A stretch of 18,508 nt of DNA. Source: an uncultured Bacteroidota bacterium (GTDB lineage: Bacteria; Bacteroidota; Bacteroidia; Chitinophagales; Chitinophagaceae). Both the position numbers and the translations under genes were made by a program. Below the pieces are notes generated by a model. It worked only from the letters and a program-made list of their open reading frames with translations, did not search any database and was not told where the DNA came from. Where the stretch lies: contig CAIYVS010000590.1 in NCBI GenBank assembly GCA_903929655.1, positions 1 through 18,508 on the forward strand. Reading direction: 5' to 3'. Below are positions 6,416-14,039 of this stretch, in pieces (within the stretch, counting starts at the first letter, position 1; each line of letters begins with the position of its first letter).

Positions 6416-6456
6416 GTTGATAAGTTAATTCGTTGAATAGTTGATATGTTGATTGA
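6416..6456. repeat. GTTGATAAGTT-type degenerate repeat after the cytochrome stop
   Basis: Directly after the TAG stop there is a run of loosely repeated GTTGAT units (GTTGATAAGTT, AGTTGATATGTTGATTGAT). A related copy occurs at 11381-11402, also just after a stop codon. I recall such GTTGAT runs as common spacer sequence in Bacteroidota genomes. Confidence 0.5.
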
Positions 6457-6468
6457 TATATAATTCAG

Positions 6469-6494
6469 AGTCCCGCAATTGCGGGACTTTTTTT
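6469..6494 (+). terminator. Rho-independent terminator of the cytochrome c gene
   Basis: The 20-base perfect palindrome AGTCCCGCAATTGCGGGACT (6469-6488) leads into seven Ts on the plus strand. It lies 54 bases past the cytochrome stop. On the minus strand it sits just beyond the glycosyltransferase stop but lacks a T run there, so it may stop those transcripts less well. Confidence 0.9.
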
Positions 6495-6499
6495 ACTGC

Positions 6500-7981
6500 T
6501 CAGAATTTGAATTCCATATCCTTGAGTACTTGTTCTTCGGGTTGAAGGACTATGTAGAAATGGCTGATAACATTTACTGCCTTGTCGGGGCTAATGCTTT
6601 TTAAGTCGGCGGTATTGTCTATAAGGGCTACTTGCTGCCTGTTATGAATAAATGCATTGTTCACAGCCTGCACATATTCCGGGTAGCGGTCTTCTGTATC
6701 GCTTTCGCGGCATAGTATTTTTTCGCCGGAGTAGAACATGATCTGCCATTGCAATAAGCCGTCGTTGGAGAAACAATATTTTATATCGTGCTTTTGCAGG
6801 TAGTCCACACTTGCTAAAACCTCTGTTTTCCGGGCAGGGTAAAATGTATAGTCTTTGAAAGAGATGATAGCGGGGATGCTGATGAGGATAAGTGTTCCAC
6901 ATAATAAATTATTTAACCGCAAAGACGCAGAGGCGCTAAGGAGCGATTTATCAAGTAATATAAAGAGTGAGAATAGTATGAAGCCTGTTATTGGGATAAG
7001 ATAGCGGGGGGCATGCTCGGTTAAAAATAAACAATAGCCTATTGTGAATAATATGGACAAGACCGAGATAATAAAAAGGGAATGTTCCCCAGGGCTTTTG
7101 ATGGAATACTTTATTGCAAGAATTACAAGTACAGCAATAAGCGCAATCGTTAAGCAGGAAAATATATTGCAGGTCAGGGGGGCTTTATAGATATAGTAGA
7201 GAAAATACCAGCCTTTAAAATGGTCAAAAAGAAGGACGGGTAAATCTCTTAAATTGTGAATCAGTGTATGGAGACTAAGGTCGAATACCTTGGGTTTCCA
7301 ATGATTGGCGGCATGCATTTTCAGCCATAGAAAAATACATGAAAGTGGTATCAATCCTGCTGCGAGACTTAGTATTTTGTTCCTGTTTAGTTGTGCGTAT
7401 AATTTGTAAATAATAATCGGCAAAAGCCCCGGCAACCATAAGGGCTGGCTTTGGTATATGATGACGAGTATAAGACCTATAAAGAAATAGGTTAGCTTTG
7501 ATTTAATGCCTTTCTTCCTAAATATGATCCACATTAATAAAGATGAAAAGAAAAATGAAGTGAGGTAGCCTCCTCTTGCCTTCATAGACCACAGCGCCCA
7601 TGAAGGTGCAAAAATAAAGACCAGTGTTACCAATAAGGGCAGCCATTTGTTTTTTGTGTTGATCTCTGTAAGTGTTTTGTAAAAGAAGAGGATGCCTGTT
7701 GTCCACATGAGTAACATGGGAAGTTTTACGGACAGATCATTCATGCCGAATAGGAGGTAAAAAAGCGAGACCAAAGCCGTTTCTATAAATGCAAAACCAT
7801 AGGCTTGTCCGTGGAAGAATATGGGTATTTCTTTGCCTTCTATAAAGTGTTTTGCCATAAGGCCTGTTACACATTCGTCCCCATCCAGCAGCAGTTCGGG
7901 ACTGAGGAGTTGGGGCAGCCTGCTGAGGATGCAGAGCAATGCAATAAGCAAAAGTAGCCAGATGTTTAATAGTCGCTTCAT
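6500..7981 (-). CDS. GT-C fold glycosyltransferase, family 39-like, membrane protein
   Basis: A 493-residue integral membrane protein with about ten hydrophobic segments, resembling the PMT/ArnT-like family that moves a sugar from a polyprenyl-phosphate carrier onto an acceptor on the outer face of the membrane. After the first helix (residues 5-19) the loop has DGDE at 33-36, the acidic motif expected of GT-C catalytic sites, then GLMAKHFIEGKEIPIFFHGQAYGFAFIE (40-67), a pattern I associate with this family. Further helices run to about 375; the last 110 or so residues form a soluble periplasmic domain. Sugar and acceptor cannot be read from the sequence. Residues 346-357 (SLLSASASLRLN) are encoded by a stretch resembling a dispersed DNA repeat. 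A candidate promoter lies just before the start although rpoN is only 55 bases upstream. Confidence 0.8.
   Translation of the reverse strand: MKRLLNIWLLLLIALLCILSRLPQLLSPELLLDGDECVTGLMAKHFIEGKEIPIFFHGQAYGFAFIETALVSLFYLLFGMNDLSVKLPMLLMWTTGILFFYKTLTEINTKNKWLPLLVTLVFIFAPSWALWSMKARGGYLTSFFFSSLLMWIIFRKKGIKSKLTYFFIGLILVIIYQSQPLWLPGLLPIIIYKLYAQLNRNKILSLAAGLIPLSCIFLWLKMHAANHWKPKVFDLSLHTLIHNLRDLPVLLFDHFKGWYFLYYIYKAPLTCNIFSCLTIALIAVLVILAIKYSIKSPGEHSLFIISVLSILFTIGYCLFLTEHAPRYLIPITGFILFSLFILLDKSLLSASASLRLNNLLCGTLILISIPAIISFKDYTFYPARKTEVLASVDYLQKHDIKYCFSNDGLLQWQIMFYSGEKILCRESDTEDRYPEYVQAVNNAFIHNRQQVALIDNTADLKSISPDKAVNVISHFYIVLQPEEQVLKDMEFKF
6913..6945. repeat. Dispersed-repeat-like segment inside the glycosyltransferase gene
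   Basis: The plus strand contains AACCGCAAAGACGCAGAGG followed by CGCTAAGGAGCG. I recall AACCGCAAAGACGCAAAGG...GCTAAG as a frequent intergenic repeat in Bacteroidota and other bacteria. Here it is read in frame on the opposite strand as residues 346-357, in a hydrophilic loop between two membrane helices, without breaking the reading frame. Confidence 0.6.
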
Positions 7982-7989
7982 TACAAGGA

Positions 7990-7997
7990 TAAAGGTA
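7990..7997 (-). promoter_or_regulatory. Candidate promoter -7 box of the glycosyltransferase gene
   Basis: On the minus strand TACCTTTA matches TAnnTTTG at seven of eight positions and lies 8 bases before the ATG at 7981. A CTTTC stretch is found 19-23 bases further upstream. The transcript would have a leader of only about 5 bases. Confidence 0.4.
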
Positions 7998-8036
7998 GAA
8001 GCTTAATGGAAATTTGAAAGGGGTAAAATGACAGAA

Positions 8037-9530
8037 CTACAATTCCTTCCTCAACCTCGCCACCGGCACATTCAGTTGTTCGCGGTATTTGGCTACAGTG
8101 CGGCGGGCTATATTATAGCCTTTTTCCTGCAGCATTTCTGTGAGGCGCTCGTCGGAGTGGGGTTTGCGTTTGTTCTCTGCGCTTATTATTTCATGCAATA
8201 TGGTCTTTACTTCGCGGGTAGAGACTTCTTCGCCACTATCGGTCTGCAAAGCTTCTGAGAAGAAATATTTTAGTTTATACGTACCGAATTCTGTTTGTAC
8301 ATATTTACTGTTCGCTACCCTGGATACAGTAGATACATCGAGGAATGTCAACGTCGCAATATCCTTTAGTATCATGGGCTTCAGGGCCGTTTCATCACCT
8401 GTGAGAAAAAACTCTTTCTGAAAACTCATGATGGCCTGCATGGTATGCAATAAGGTATGCTGGCGTTGTTTGATGGCATCTATAAACCATTTGGCGGAAT
8501 CCAGTTTTTGTTTAATAAAAAGCAGGGCTTCTTTCTGCCTTTTGTTTTTCTTTTCGCTGCGGTCGTAGGCGCGCATCATCTCACGGTATCCTTCCGATAC
8601 ACGCAGTTCCGGTGCGTTCTTGGCATTGAGGCTGATTTCTAAAACGCCATTATTATTAAAAACAAAGAAGTCCGGTATGATATAAGACTCAGCTTTGTTC
8701 ATTACTGTAAAAGCAGCTCCGGGCTTGGGGTTGAGGTGGATGATGACATTAATCACATCCTTAAATATTTTATCATCGAGGCTTAACTGGCGCTGTATCT
8801 TATCGTAGTGTTTCTTGATAAATTCATTGTAATAAGAATCCATGATCTCGATGGCATTTCTCACCACCTGGCTATCAGGCATTCTCTTTAATTGCAGTAA
8901 AAGACATTCCTGCAGGGTCCATGCGCCAATGCCCGGAGGATCGAACTGCTGGATACGTTTCATAATATCCTGTATCTCATCCACATTGGTATCTATGTTC
9001 TGTCCAAAAGCAAGATCATCCACGATGGCATTTATTTCCCTTCGCAGGTAACCATCATCATCTATGCTGCCTATTATCTGCTCTGCAATGGCATGGCTGC
9101 GTTCATCCAGTTCCAGCATACCCAGTTGGTCCAGCAGGTGGTCGTGAAAGCTGGTTTCTACCCGCACGGGTGCTACCTGCCTTTCGCTATCCCCGTTGCC
9201 ATAATAATCATCACTGTAATCATAGCCGCTGCTCTCATCGTCTTCTGTTCTTAAAAAGTCATCCAGGTCCACCTTTTCGGCACTATCATTGCTTAGCTCC
9301 ACATCCTCAATTTCGCTCTCTCCGTCGGTATTGTCATTATCCTGCAGGTTCAGCTCATCTGTCGGGCCATCTTCTCCATCCAGGCTATGTTCCAAAGCAG
9401 GATTTTCTTCCAGTTCTTCTTTTATCCGCTCTTCCAGGTTGGCAGTGGGTATCTGCAGCAGTTTCATGAGCTGAATCTGCTGGGGAGATAGTTTCTGCAA
9501 TAATTTTTGCTGTTGCGACTGTCTTAACAT
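8037..9530 (-). CDS. rpoN: RNA polymerase sigma-54 factor
   Basis: Sigma-54 directs RNA polymerase to -24/-12 promoters and needs an ATP-driven activator. The 497-residue protein has the full layout. Region I (1-47) is Gln/Leu-rich: LSPQQIQLMKLLQIPTANLE, the part that contacts activators. Region II (about 48-115) is very acidic and low in complexity. The core-binding region includes DPPGIGAWTLQECLLLQL. The conserved block WFIDAIKQRQHTLLHTMQAI precedes the helix-turn-helix at about 387-408 (ILKDIATLTFLDVSTVSRVA). The RpoN box ARRTVAKYRE at 475-484 recognises the -24 element. No activator or modulator gene is adjacent. It lies upstream of the glycosyltransferase on the same strand and is divergent from alanine dehydrogenase. 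Confidence 0.97.
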   Translation of the reverse strand: MLRQSQQQKLLQKLSPQQIQLMKLLQIPTANLEERIKEELEENPALEHSLDGEDGPTDELNLQDNDNTDGESEIEDVELSNDSAEKVDLDDFLRTEDDESSGYDYSDDYYGNGDSERQVAPVRVETSFHDHLLDQLGMLELDERSHAIAEQIIGSIDDDGYLRREINAIVDDLAFGQNIDTNVDEIQDIMKRIQQFDPPGIGAWTLQECLLLQLKRMPDSQVVRNAIEIMDSYYNEFIKKHYDKIQRQLSLDDKIFKDVINVIIHLNPKPGAAFTVMNKAESYIIPDFFVFNNNGVLEISLNAKNAPELRVSEGYREMMRAYDRSEKKNKRQKEALLFIKQKLDSAKWFIDAIKQRQHTLLHTMQAIMSFQKEFFLTGDETALKPMILKDIATLTFLDVSTVSRVANSKYVQTEFGTYKLKYFFSEALQTDSGEEVSTREVKTILHEIISAENKRKPHSDERLTEMLQEKGYNIARRTVAKYREQLNVPVARLRKEL

Positions 9531-9541
9531 AGTACCGGTTA

Positions 9542-9569
9542 CAAAAATAAAATATTACGGCGCAAAAAA
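9542..9569 (-). promoter_or_regulatory. Candidate promoter of rpoN
   Basis: On the minus strand TATTTTTG (9542-9549) is a perfect TAnnTTTG box 11 bases before the rpoN ATG, with TTTTTTG (9563-9569) upstream. The predicted leader is about 8 bases. Confidence 0.5.
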
Positions 9570-9642
9570 GTATTAAAATCAATGCTTTTCGGCAAATCCT
9601 TAACATCGGCAAGCTATTACATTTTCTGTATGTTAATGTTCT

Positions 9643-9672
9643 TCTTTTATAAAAAGTAGTTTCGTATATTTC
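9643..9672 (+). promoter_or_regulatory. Weak candidate promoter of alanine dehydrogenase
   Basis: TATATTTC (9665-9672) matches TAnnTTTG at seven of eight positions, with the T-rich CTTCTTTT about 20 bases upstream. It would give a leader of about 105 bases to the ATG at 9781. Several similar boxes occur in this AT-rich spacer, so the choice is uncertain. Confidence 0.25.
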
Positions 9673-9780
9673 AGCTGTGATTATTTGCCCTTTTCAAAGG
9701 CCAGGGCTTAGCTCTTGTGTGCTCATGTTGTTTTCTGCATTTCACTAAGGGTTTCTGGAAATGATAATCGGACTGCATGC

Positions 9781-10992
9781 ATGATTAAGAAACCATATAT
9801 CTCTCCATCTTTTACATATCTTCCTCTTGAAGAAACCTTGCAGGTGACCCGTAAGAAGAAGCAACTTTTTATTGGGCTGCCAAAAGAAACTTTATTCCAG
9901 GAAAACCGTGTGGCATTGACACCGGAAGCAGTTTCTGTTTTGGTAAACGATGGCCATGATGTGGCAGTGGAGCATAATGCGGGCGAAGGCTCATTTTATT
10001 TTGACAGCGACTACAGCGAGGCAGGAGCACATATAGTATATGATAAGGCCGAGCTTTATAAGGCCACGACTATTATAAAATCGGCTCCTATATCAGAAGA
10101 GGAGGGACTGTTATTGCAGCCTAACCAGGTGGTGATATCGCCCATTCATCTACCCTTCCTGAAAACACCCATACTGGAACAACTGATACAGAAAAAGATC
10201 ATAGCCATTGCTTTTGAGTCTATAAAAGATGATGCAGATACTTTTCCTATCGTCCGCTCTATGAGCGAGATAGCGGGTAGCTCTGCCATACTTACTGCTG
10301 CCAAATACCTGAGTAATATACATAATGGCAAGGGTATTCTTTTAGGCGGCATATCAGGTGTTCCGCCTGTGAAAGTGCTCATTATTGGGGCGGGTATTGT
10401 AGGCGAGTTTGCTGCCCGTACTGCTTATGGTTTAGGAGCATCTGTTAAGATATTTGACAATTCCATTTACCGCCTGATGCGCCTGCAAAATAATATCGGG
10501 CGCAGGTGCTATACTTCTGTTATTGAACCAATTACGCTGGCATCTGAACTGGCGGACGCAGATGTTGCTGTAGGGGCCCTCAGTGCCGTAAACGGTATGA
10601 CCCCGGTGGTGGTTACAGAGCAGATGGTGAGCAATATGAAGGCCGGATCTGTAATAATAGATGTAAGTATAGACCGTGGCGGATGCTTTGAAACATCCCG
10701 TCTTACCTCTCATGAAAACCCGATCTTTAAAAAATATGACGTGATACATTATTGCGTGCCCAATATAGCCTCTGGTGTGGCACGTACCGCCTCACGTGCA
10801 ATAAGTAACGTATTAATGCCAATTTTACAGCAGAGTGCAGATGCGGGTGGCATAGAAGCCATCATACAGGCGAAGAGCGGGATACGCAATGGTGTTTATA
10901 TGTATAAGGGACATGTTACCAACGCCCCCATTGCCAAACGCTTTAAATTCAAATACACAGACCTCGACCTTTTGCTTTCTTCGCAAATCTGA
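9781..10992 (+). CDS. ald: Alanine dehydrogenase
   Basis: Interconverts L-alanine and pyruvate plus ammonia with NAD, in the cytoplasm. With the ATG at 9781 it is 403 residues; upstream codons would need a TTG start and look non-coding. After an N-terminal extension of about 28 residues, seen in Bacteroidota homologues, the enzyme begins LFIGLPKETLFQENRVALTP. Substrate residues are visible by comparison with the family: Arg43, Lys100 (IIKSAP), His123 (SPIHLP) and the catalytic Asp298 (IDVSIDRGGCFETS). The NAD-binding Rossmann fold has GAGIVG at 203-208, preceded by GILLGGISGVPPVKVLIIG. HYCVPNIASGVARTAS (323-338) is also typical. The related transhydrogenase alpha subunit is less likely given HYCVPNI and GGCFETS. 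A small TerB-like gene follows 42 bases later on the same strand. Confidence 0.92.
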   Translation: MIKKPYISPSFTYLPLEETLQVTRKKKQLFIGLPKETLFQENRVALTPEAVSVLVNDGHDVAVEHNAGEGSFYFDSDYSEAGAHIVYDKAELYKATTIIKSAPISEEEGLLLQPNQVVISPIHLPFLKTPILEQLIQKKIIAIAFESIKDDADTFPIVRSMSEIAGSSAILTAAKYLSNIHNGKGILLGGISGVPPVKVLIIGAGIVGEFAARTAYGLGASVKIFDNSIYRLMRLQNNIGRRCYTSVIEPITLASELADADVAVGALSAVNGMTPVVVTEQMVSNMKAGSVIIDVSIDRGGCFETSRLTSHENPIFKKYDVIHYCVPNIASGVARTASRAISNVLMPILQQSADAGGIEAIIQAKSGIRNGVYMYKGHVTNAPIAKRFKFKYTDLDLLLSSQI

Positions 10993-11034
10993 GTATTTTA
11001 ACGCTCCTATTTGCATTGTATGCCCAATTACAGA

Positions 11035-11379
11035 ATGAATAAAACAATAGCCGGTTATCATCTTTTGATGATATTATCTGCCGTTGACTTCAGGATAAGC
11101 TGGAATGAAGACAAAATTATCAGGGATTACCTGGTACACGAATTTCCTTTTCGTGTGAACCTGGACCGGGAGATGGACGTGATCAGCAATTTAAGGCCCG
11201 ACGAATGGGAGGGCCATTTCAGGAAAGCGATGGATGATTTTTATGATGACGCCACACCGGAAGAACGCAACAGGCTTTTGAAATTTGCCATTCAGCTTAC
11301 AAAAGGAGATGATGTAATTACCAAAGAAGAGAACCACTATCTCAATTTGCTATTTGAGAATTGGGAACCAGCTGACTAG
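11035..11379 (+). CDS. Small TerB-like helical protein
   Basis: A 114-residue, acidic, mostly helical cytoplasmic protein. It looks like the TerB/tellurite-resistance-like fold: two similar helix pairs, each with an acidic turn, LMILSAVDFRISWNEDKIIRDYL (11-33) and KFAIQLTKGDDVITKEENHY (83-102). That fold is known for metal-binding acidic residues, but the residues needed cannot be confirmed here and a tellurite role should not be assumed. I chose the ATG giving MNKTIAGYHLL; in-frame starts at 11020 (ATG) and 11011 (TTG) add 5 or 8 residues, and no Shine-Dalgarno decides between them. It probably shares a transcript with ald, 42 bases upstream. It converges on uppP with only 26 bases between stops. 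Confidence 0.7.
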   Translation: MNKTIAGYHLLMILSAVDFRISWNEDKIIRDYLVHEFPFRVNLDREMDVISNLRPDEWEGHFRKAMDDFYDDATPEERNRLLKFAIQLTKGDDVITKEENHYLNLLFENWEPAD

Positions 11380-11380
11380 C

Positions 11381-11402
11381 TTGATTGGTTGATAAGTTGA
11401 TT
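11381..11402. repeat. GTTGATAAGTT-type repeat, second copy
   Basis: TTGATTGGTTGATAAGTTGA and following bases fill the spacer between the two convergent stop codons. It is related to 6416-6456, sharing GTTGATAAGTT, and likewise begins right after a stop codon. Confidence 0.5.
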
Positions 11403-11405
11403 TCT

Positions 11406-12254
11406 CTATTTGAGCTGTTGCTCAGTTGCAGGCTTAGCTTCAGTAGTGTTTTCGGTTTTGCCACTCTTTATGACGCCCGCATAGATCATACCGAATATCG
11501 CAAGGCCTGCGAGAATACGGTAGATACCAAATGCACGAAAGGTATGTTTTTGTACATAGCCGATAAAGGTTTTGATAGCAATGAGCGCAACTATAAAAGC
11601 AATGATATTGCCGGCTATCAGCATACCTACCTGGCCTTCCTGGAAACTGATGCCTGCTTTATGAAAATCCCAAAGTTTTTTCACTGTTGCAGCAGCCATG
11701 GTGGGCACTGCGAGAAAGAAAGAAAACTCAGCGGCCAGTTTGCGCGTAAGCTTTTGTTGCAGACCGCCAACAATAGTAGCGGCGCTTCTCGATACACCGG
11801 GTATCATAGCTATTACCTGGAAACAACCAATAATAAACGCTTTGGGATAAGAAATTTCCTCCACCTTATCTATTTCTGATTTTTTAAAAAACTGATCGAC
11901 GAACACTAGTATGATACCGCCGATAAAAAAAGTAACGCCAACCGTCAGGCTGCTTTCCAGCAAAGCATCTATCTTCTTAGAGAACAGGGCCCCGAATATG
12001 GCGGCCGGAATAATTGCTGCCACCAGCTTTAAATAAAACTGGAAACGGCTGAAATCGAAAAACCTTTTCCAATACAATACCACTACTGAAAGGATTGCGC
12101 CAAACTGAATACAAACCTCGAAAAGCTTGGTAAAGGAATCTTCGTTAATGCCCATGATGGAACTGGCAATGATCATATGACCAGTGGAAGAAATGGGAAG
12201 GAATTCTGTAATGCCTTCTACTATACCAAGTAATATTGTTTGTAACCAGGTCAT
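11406..12254 (-). CDS. uppP: Undecaprenyl-diphosphatase (BacA family)
   Basis: Removes a phosphate from undecaprenyl diphosphate on the outer face of the inner membrane, so that the lipid carrier for peptidoglycan and other surface sugars is reused; excess gives bacitracin resistance. The 282-residue protein is hydrophobic with about eight helices. The first family motif is VEGITEFLPISSTGH (12-26), with Glu13, Glu17, Ser22, Ser23 and His26 at the active-site positions. The second is PGVSRSA (152-158) with Arg156. The last 20 residues (KSGKTENTTEAKPATEQQLK) are a hydrophilic tail beyond the usual end. It starts 2 bases after the queE stop, so the two are co-transcribed and probably translationally coupled. 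Confidence 0.96.
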   Translation of the reverse strand: MTWLQTILLGIVEGITEFLPISSTGHMIIASSIMGINEDSFTKLFEVCIQFGAILSVVVLYWKRFFDFSRFQFYLKLVAAIIPAAIFGALFSKKIDALLESSLTVGVTFFIGGIILVFVDQFFKKSEIDKVEEISYPKAFIIGCFQVIAMIPGVSRSAATIVGGLQQKLTRKLAAEFSFFLAVPTMAAATVKKLWDFHKAGISFQEGQVGMLIAGNIIAFIVALIAIKTFIGYVQKHTFRAFGIYRILAGLAIFGMIYAGVIKSGKTENTTEAKPATEQQLK

Positions 12255-12256
12255 AC

Positions 12257-12877
12257 TTATGGAATGTTTATGTATTTATGAGTTTGTAAAGATAATTGCC
12301 ATTGCGGATGTTGCTGAATATATTTTATTATGAGTGGGTTAATTTGTTCGCGCTTGCTCCACTCCGGCTGCAGGTACAATTTACAGCCCTTACTTACTTT
12401 ATGAGCATGGTGCTCTGCCCATTCAAAATCGGTTTTATTATAAACCACTACTTTCAGTTCGTCTGCCATCTCCAGGCATTCCATCAACGGTGCTTTAAAC
12501 TTTTTGGGAGAAAGCGTTATCCAGTCTATGCTTCCTTTTATCGGGTATGCACCGGATGTTTCGATATGCACACGAAAGCCTTCTGCATGGAGGGCATCAC
12601 ACAAAGGACCAAGGTCATACATAGCAGGTTCGCCGCCTGTTATAACTGCTATGCGACCCGGATGTGCTTTCGCTTTCTTTACAATATCTTCTGTGCTTAT
12701 TTTCGGATGTTTATCTGCATCCCAGCTATCCTTTACATCGCACCAGGTACATCCCACATCGCAGCCACCGAGTCTTATAAAATAAGCAGCCTGCCCTGCA
12801 TAAAAACCCTCTCCCTGCAAGGTGTAAAAATCCTCCATCAGGGGATAGGATACTATGTTTTTTTCTATAGTCGTCAA
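12257..12877 (-). CDS. queE: 7-carboxy-7-deazaguanine synthase (radical SAM)
   Basis: Converts 6-carboxy-tetrahydropterin to 7-carboxy-7-deazaguanine, a step in making preQ0/queuosine for tRNA. The 206-residue enzyme has MEDFYTLQGEGFYAGQAAYFIRLGGC with a CxxxCxxC cluster (Cys39, Cys43, Cys46) for the 4Fe-4S centre, then WCDVKDSWD and the SAM-binding TGGEP. YLQPEW near the C-terminus is also typical. The start used is TTG at 12877, because the family begins a few residues before the 'Y-P-hydrophobic-E' strand and there is no in-frame ATG upstream; the next ATG (12838) would remove that strand. TTG starts are uncommon in this phylum, so the start is less certain than the gene. No preQ1 riboswitch was recognised upstream. 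Other queuosine genes are not adjacent; uppP follows directly. Confidence 0.93.
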   Translation of the reverse strand: MTTIEKNIVSYPLMEDFYTLQGEGFYAGQAAYFIRLGGCDVGCTWCDVKDSWDADKHPKISTEDIVKKAKAHPGRIAVITGGEPAMYDLGPLCDALHAEGFRVHIETSGAYPIKGSIDWITLSPKKFKAPLMECLEMADELKVVVYNKTDFEWAEHHAHKVSKGCKLYLQPEWSKREQINPLIIKYIQQHPQWQLSLQTHKYINIP

Positions 12878-12927
12878 TTGATATGAAATCGTAATTTTGG
12901 CTAAAGCCTGTTCATTTATTATTTAAA

Positions 12928-12947
12928 CCCCGGCATAAATGCCGGGG
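12928..12947 (-). terminator. Terminator of folD
   Basis: CCCCGGCA and TGCCGGGG form an 8-bp GC-rich stem with a 4-base loop (an extra A-T pair is possible). On the minus strand it is followed by TTTAAATAAT, a weak T tract. It lies 53 bases after the folD stop and 51 bases before queE, so it separates the two units. Confidence 0.75.
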
Positions 12948-12999
12948 CAATTAAGGTCCAGATGATATTTCTTATTACTTATAACATTTGAGCCACAAC

Positions 13000-13887
13000 T
13001 CAACTATTCACTAATTTTTTTTGCTTTACAGCATCAATGGTATTCTTCATCAGGCCGCAAATTGTCATGGGGCCTACGCCTTTGGGGACAGGTGTGATAT
13101 AACTGCAAAGCGGGGCAACATTTTCAAAATCCACATCGCCTACCAGTCTTGAACCGCTTTTTGTTGTAGGGTCATCAATGCGGTTAATACCTACGTCTAT
13201 TACAATAGCGCCGGGTTTTACCATATCAGCAGTTACAAATTTTGGCCGGCCAATTGCAGCTACTATCAGGTCGGCACGTTTTACGATATCTTTCAGGTTC
13301 CTGGTTTTGGAGTGGCAAATGGTAACGGTAGCATTGCCAGGATTTGCATTGCGGCTTAATAATATGGTCATGGGTGTGCCTACTATATTGCTTCTTCCTA
13401 TTACCACACAATCCAATCCTGTCACATCTATTTTATAGTGTTCCAGCATCAGCAATATGCCATAAGGCGTAGCAGGTAAGAAACCCGGTTGGCCCAGCAG
13501 CATTTTACCTTGGCTGATGGGATGAAAGCCATCTACATCTTTTGCAGGGTTTATATTATTGATCACAACATCAGCAGAGATATGGTTTGGCAATGGCAAT
13601 TGTACCAATATACCATCTACAGAATCATCATCGTTCAGTTTATTCACCTGGTCCAGCAGAAACTCTTCTGTAATGGTGGTTTCAAAATGAAGATGTGTAG
13701 ACTCAAAACCCAGTTCTTTGCAAGTACGCACTTTGTTGCCAACATAAGCTTCGCTGGCAGGATTATTGCCCACGATAATAACTGCAAGGTGCGGCACTTT
13801 ATGGCCACTTGCTTTCAGTTCCTCAACTTCTTTTTTCAATTGTTCTTTTATATACGCAGATGTAGCGTTTCCATCCAGAATTTGCAT
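13000..13887 (-). CDS. folD: Bifunctional methylenetetrahydrofolate dehydrogenase / cyclohydrolase
   Basis: Oxidises 5,10-methylene-THF to methenyl-THF with NADP and hydrolyses it to 10-formyl-THF, supplying one-carbon units for purines and formyl-Met. The 295-residue length is normal. The catalytic motif YVGNK (48-52) gives Tyr48 and Lys52. QLPLPNHI, KDVDGFHP and the substrate loop PATPYGI follow. The nucleotide-binding part has VVIGRSNIVGTP and the end has PKGVGPMTICGLMKNT, all hallmark FolD motifs. It is a single-gene unit: its own promoter box sits almost on the start codon and a GC-rich hairpin follows the stop. Confidence 0.97.
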   Translation of the reverse strand: MQILDGNATSAYIKEQLKKEVEELKASGHKVPHLAVIIVGNNPASEAYVGNKVRTCKELGFESTHLHFETTITEEFLLDQVNKLNDDDSVDGILVQLPLPNHISADVVINNINPAKDVDGFHPISQGKMLLGQPGFLPATPYGILLMLEHYKIDVTGLDCVVIGRSNIVGTPMTILLSRNANPGNATVTICHSKTRNLKDIVKRADLIVAAIGRPKFVTADMVKPGAIVIDVGINRIDDPTTKSGSRLVGDVDFENVAPLCSYITPVPKGVGPMTICGLMKNTIDAVKQKKLVNS

Positions 13888-13891
13888 GCTG

Positions 13892-13899
13892 CAAAGATA
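13892..13899 (-). promoter_or_regulatory. Promoter -7 box of folD, abutting the start codon
   Basis: On the minus strand TATCTTTG, a perfect TAnnTTTG box, ends 4 bases before the folD ATG, with CTTT about 20 bases upstream in the -33 position. Transcription would begin at or within a base or two of the ATG, so the mRNA would be leaderless or nearly so. Confidence 0.55.
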
Positions 13900-13974
13900 A
13901 TTCTACAAATTGATAATAAAGATTAGAAAATACCTCTATTGAACAGAAAGGTCAATCCCTTACGAAACGAATGT

Positions 13975-13998
13975 ATTAAACAATGTTTTATGTTTAAT
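13975..13998. repeat. AT-rich inverted repeat upstream of folD
   Basis: ATTAAACA and TGTTTAAT are perfect inverted copies around an 8-base AT-rich spacer, 88 bases before the folD start and 103 bases past the efflux pump stop. No T run follows on either strand. It could be an operator or chance AT-rich symmetry. Confidence 0.3.
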
Positions 13999-14039
13999 TA
14001 TCTGACAAGTTTATTTTATATAAGTATTCCCTGACAATA

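Noticed and set aside
9715..9780. Upstream TTG-start extension of alanine dehydrogenase by 22 residues
   Set aside because: The added residues (MCAHVVFCISLRVSGNDNRT...) do not look like the family, and the ATG at 9781 already gives the extended N-terminus usual for the phylum.
11035..11379. Naming the small gene a tellurite-resistance gene
   Set aside because: TerB-like folds occur widely in proteins unrelated to tellurite, and no other ter genes are present.
12296..12886. Plus-strand open frame of 196 codons
   Set aside because: It is antisense to queE and shows no recognisable protein features; queE has clear radical SAM motifs.
12878..12999. A preQ1 riboswitch upstream of queE
   Set aside because: I looked for the small C-rich pseudoknot pattern and saw only the GC-rich folD terminator hairpin and AT-rich sequence.
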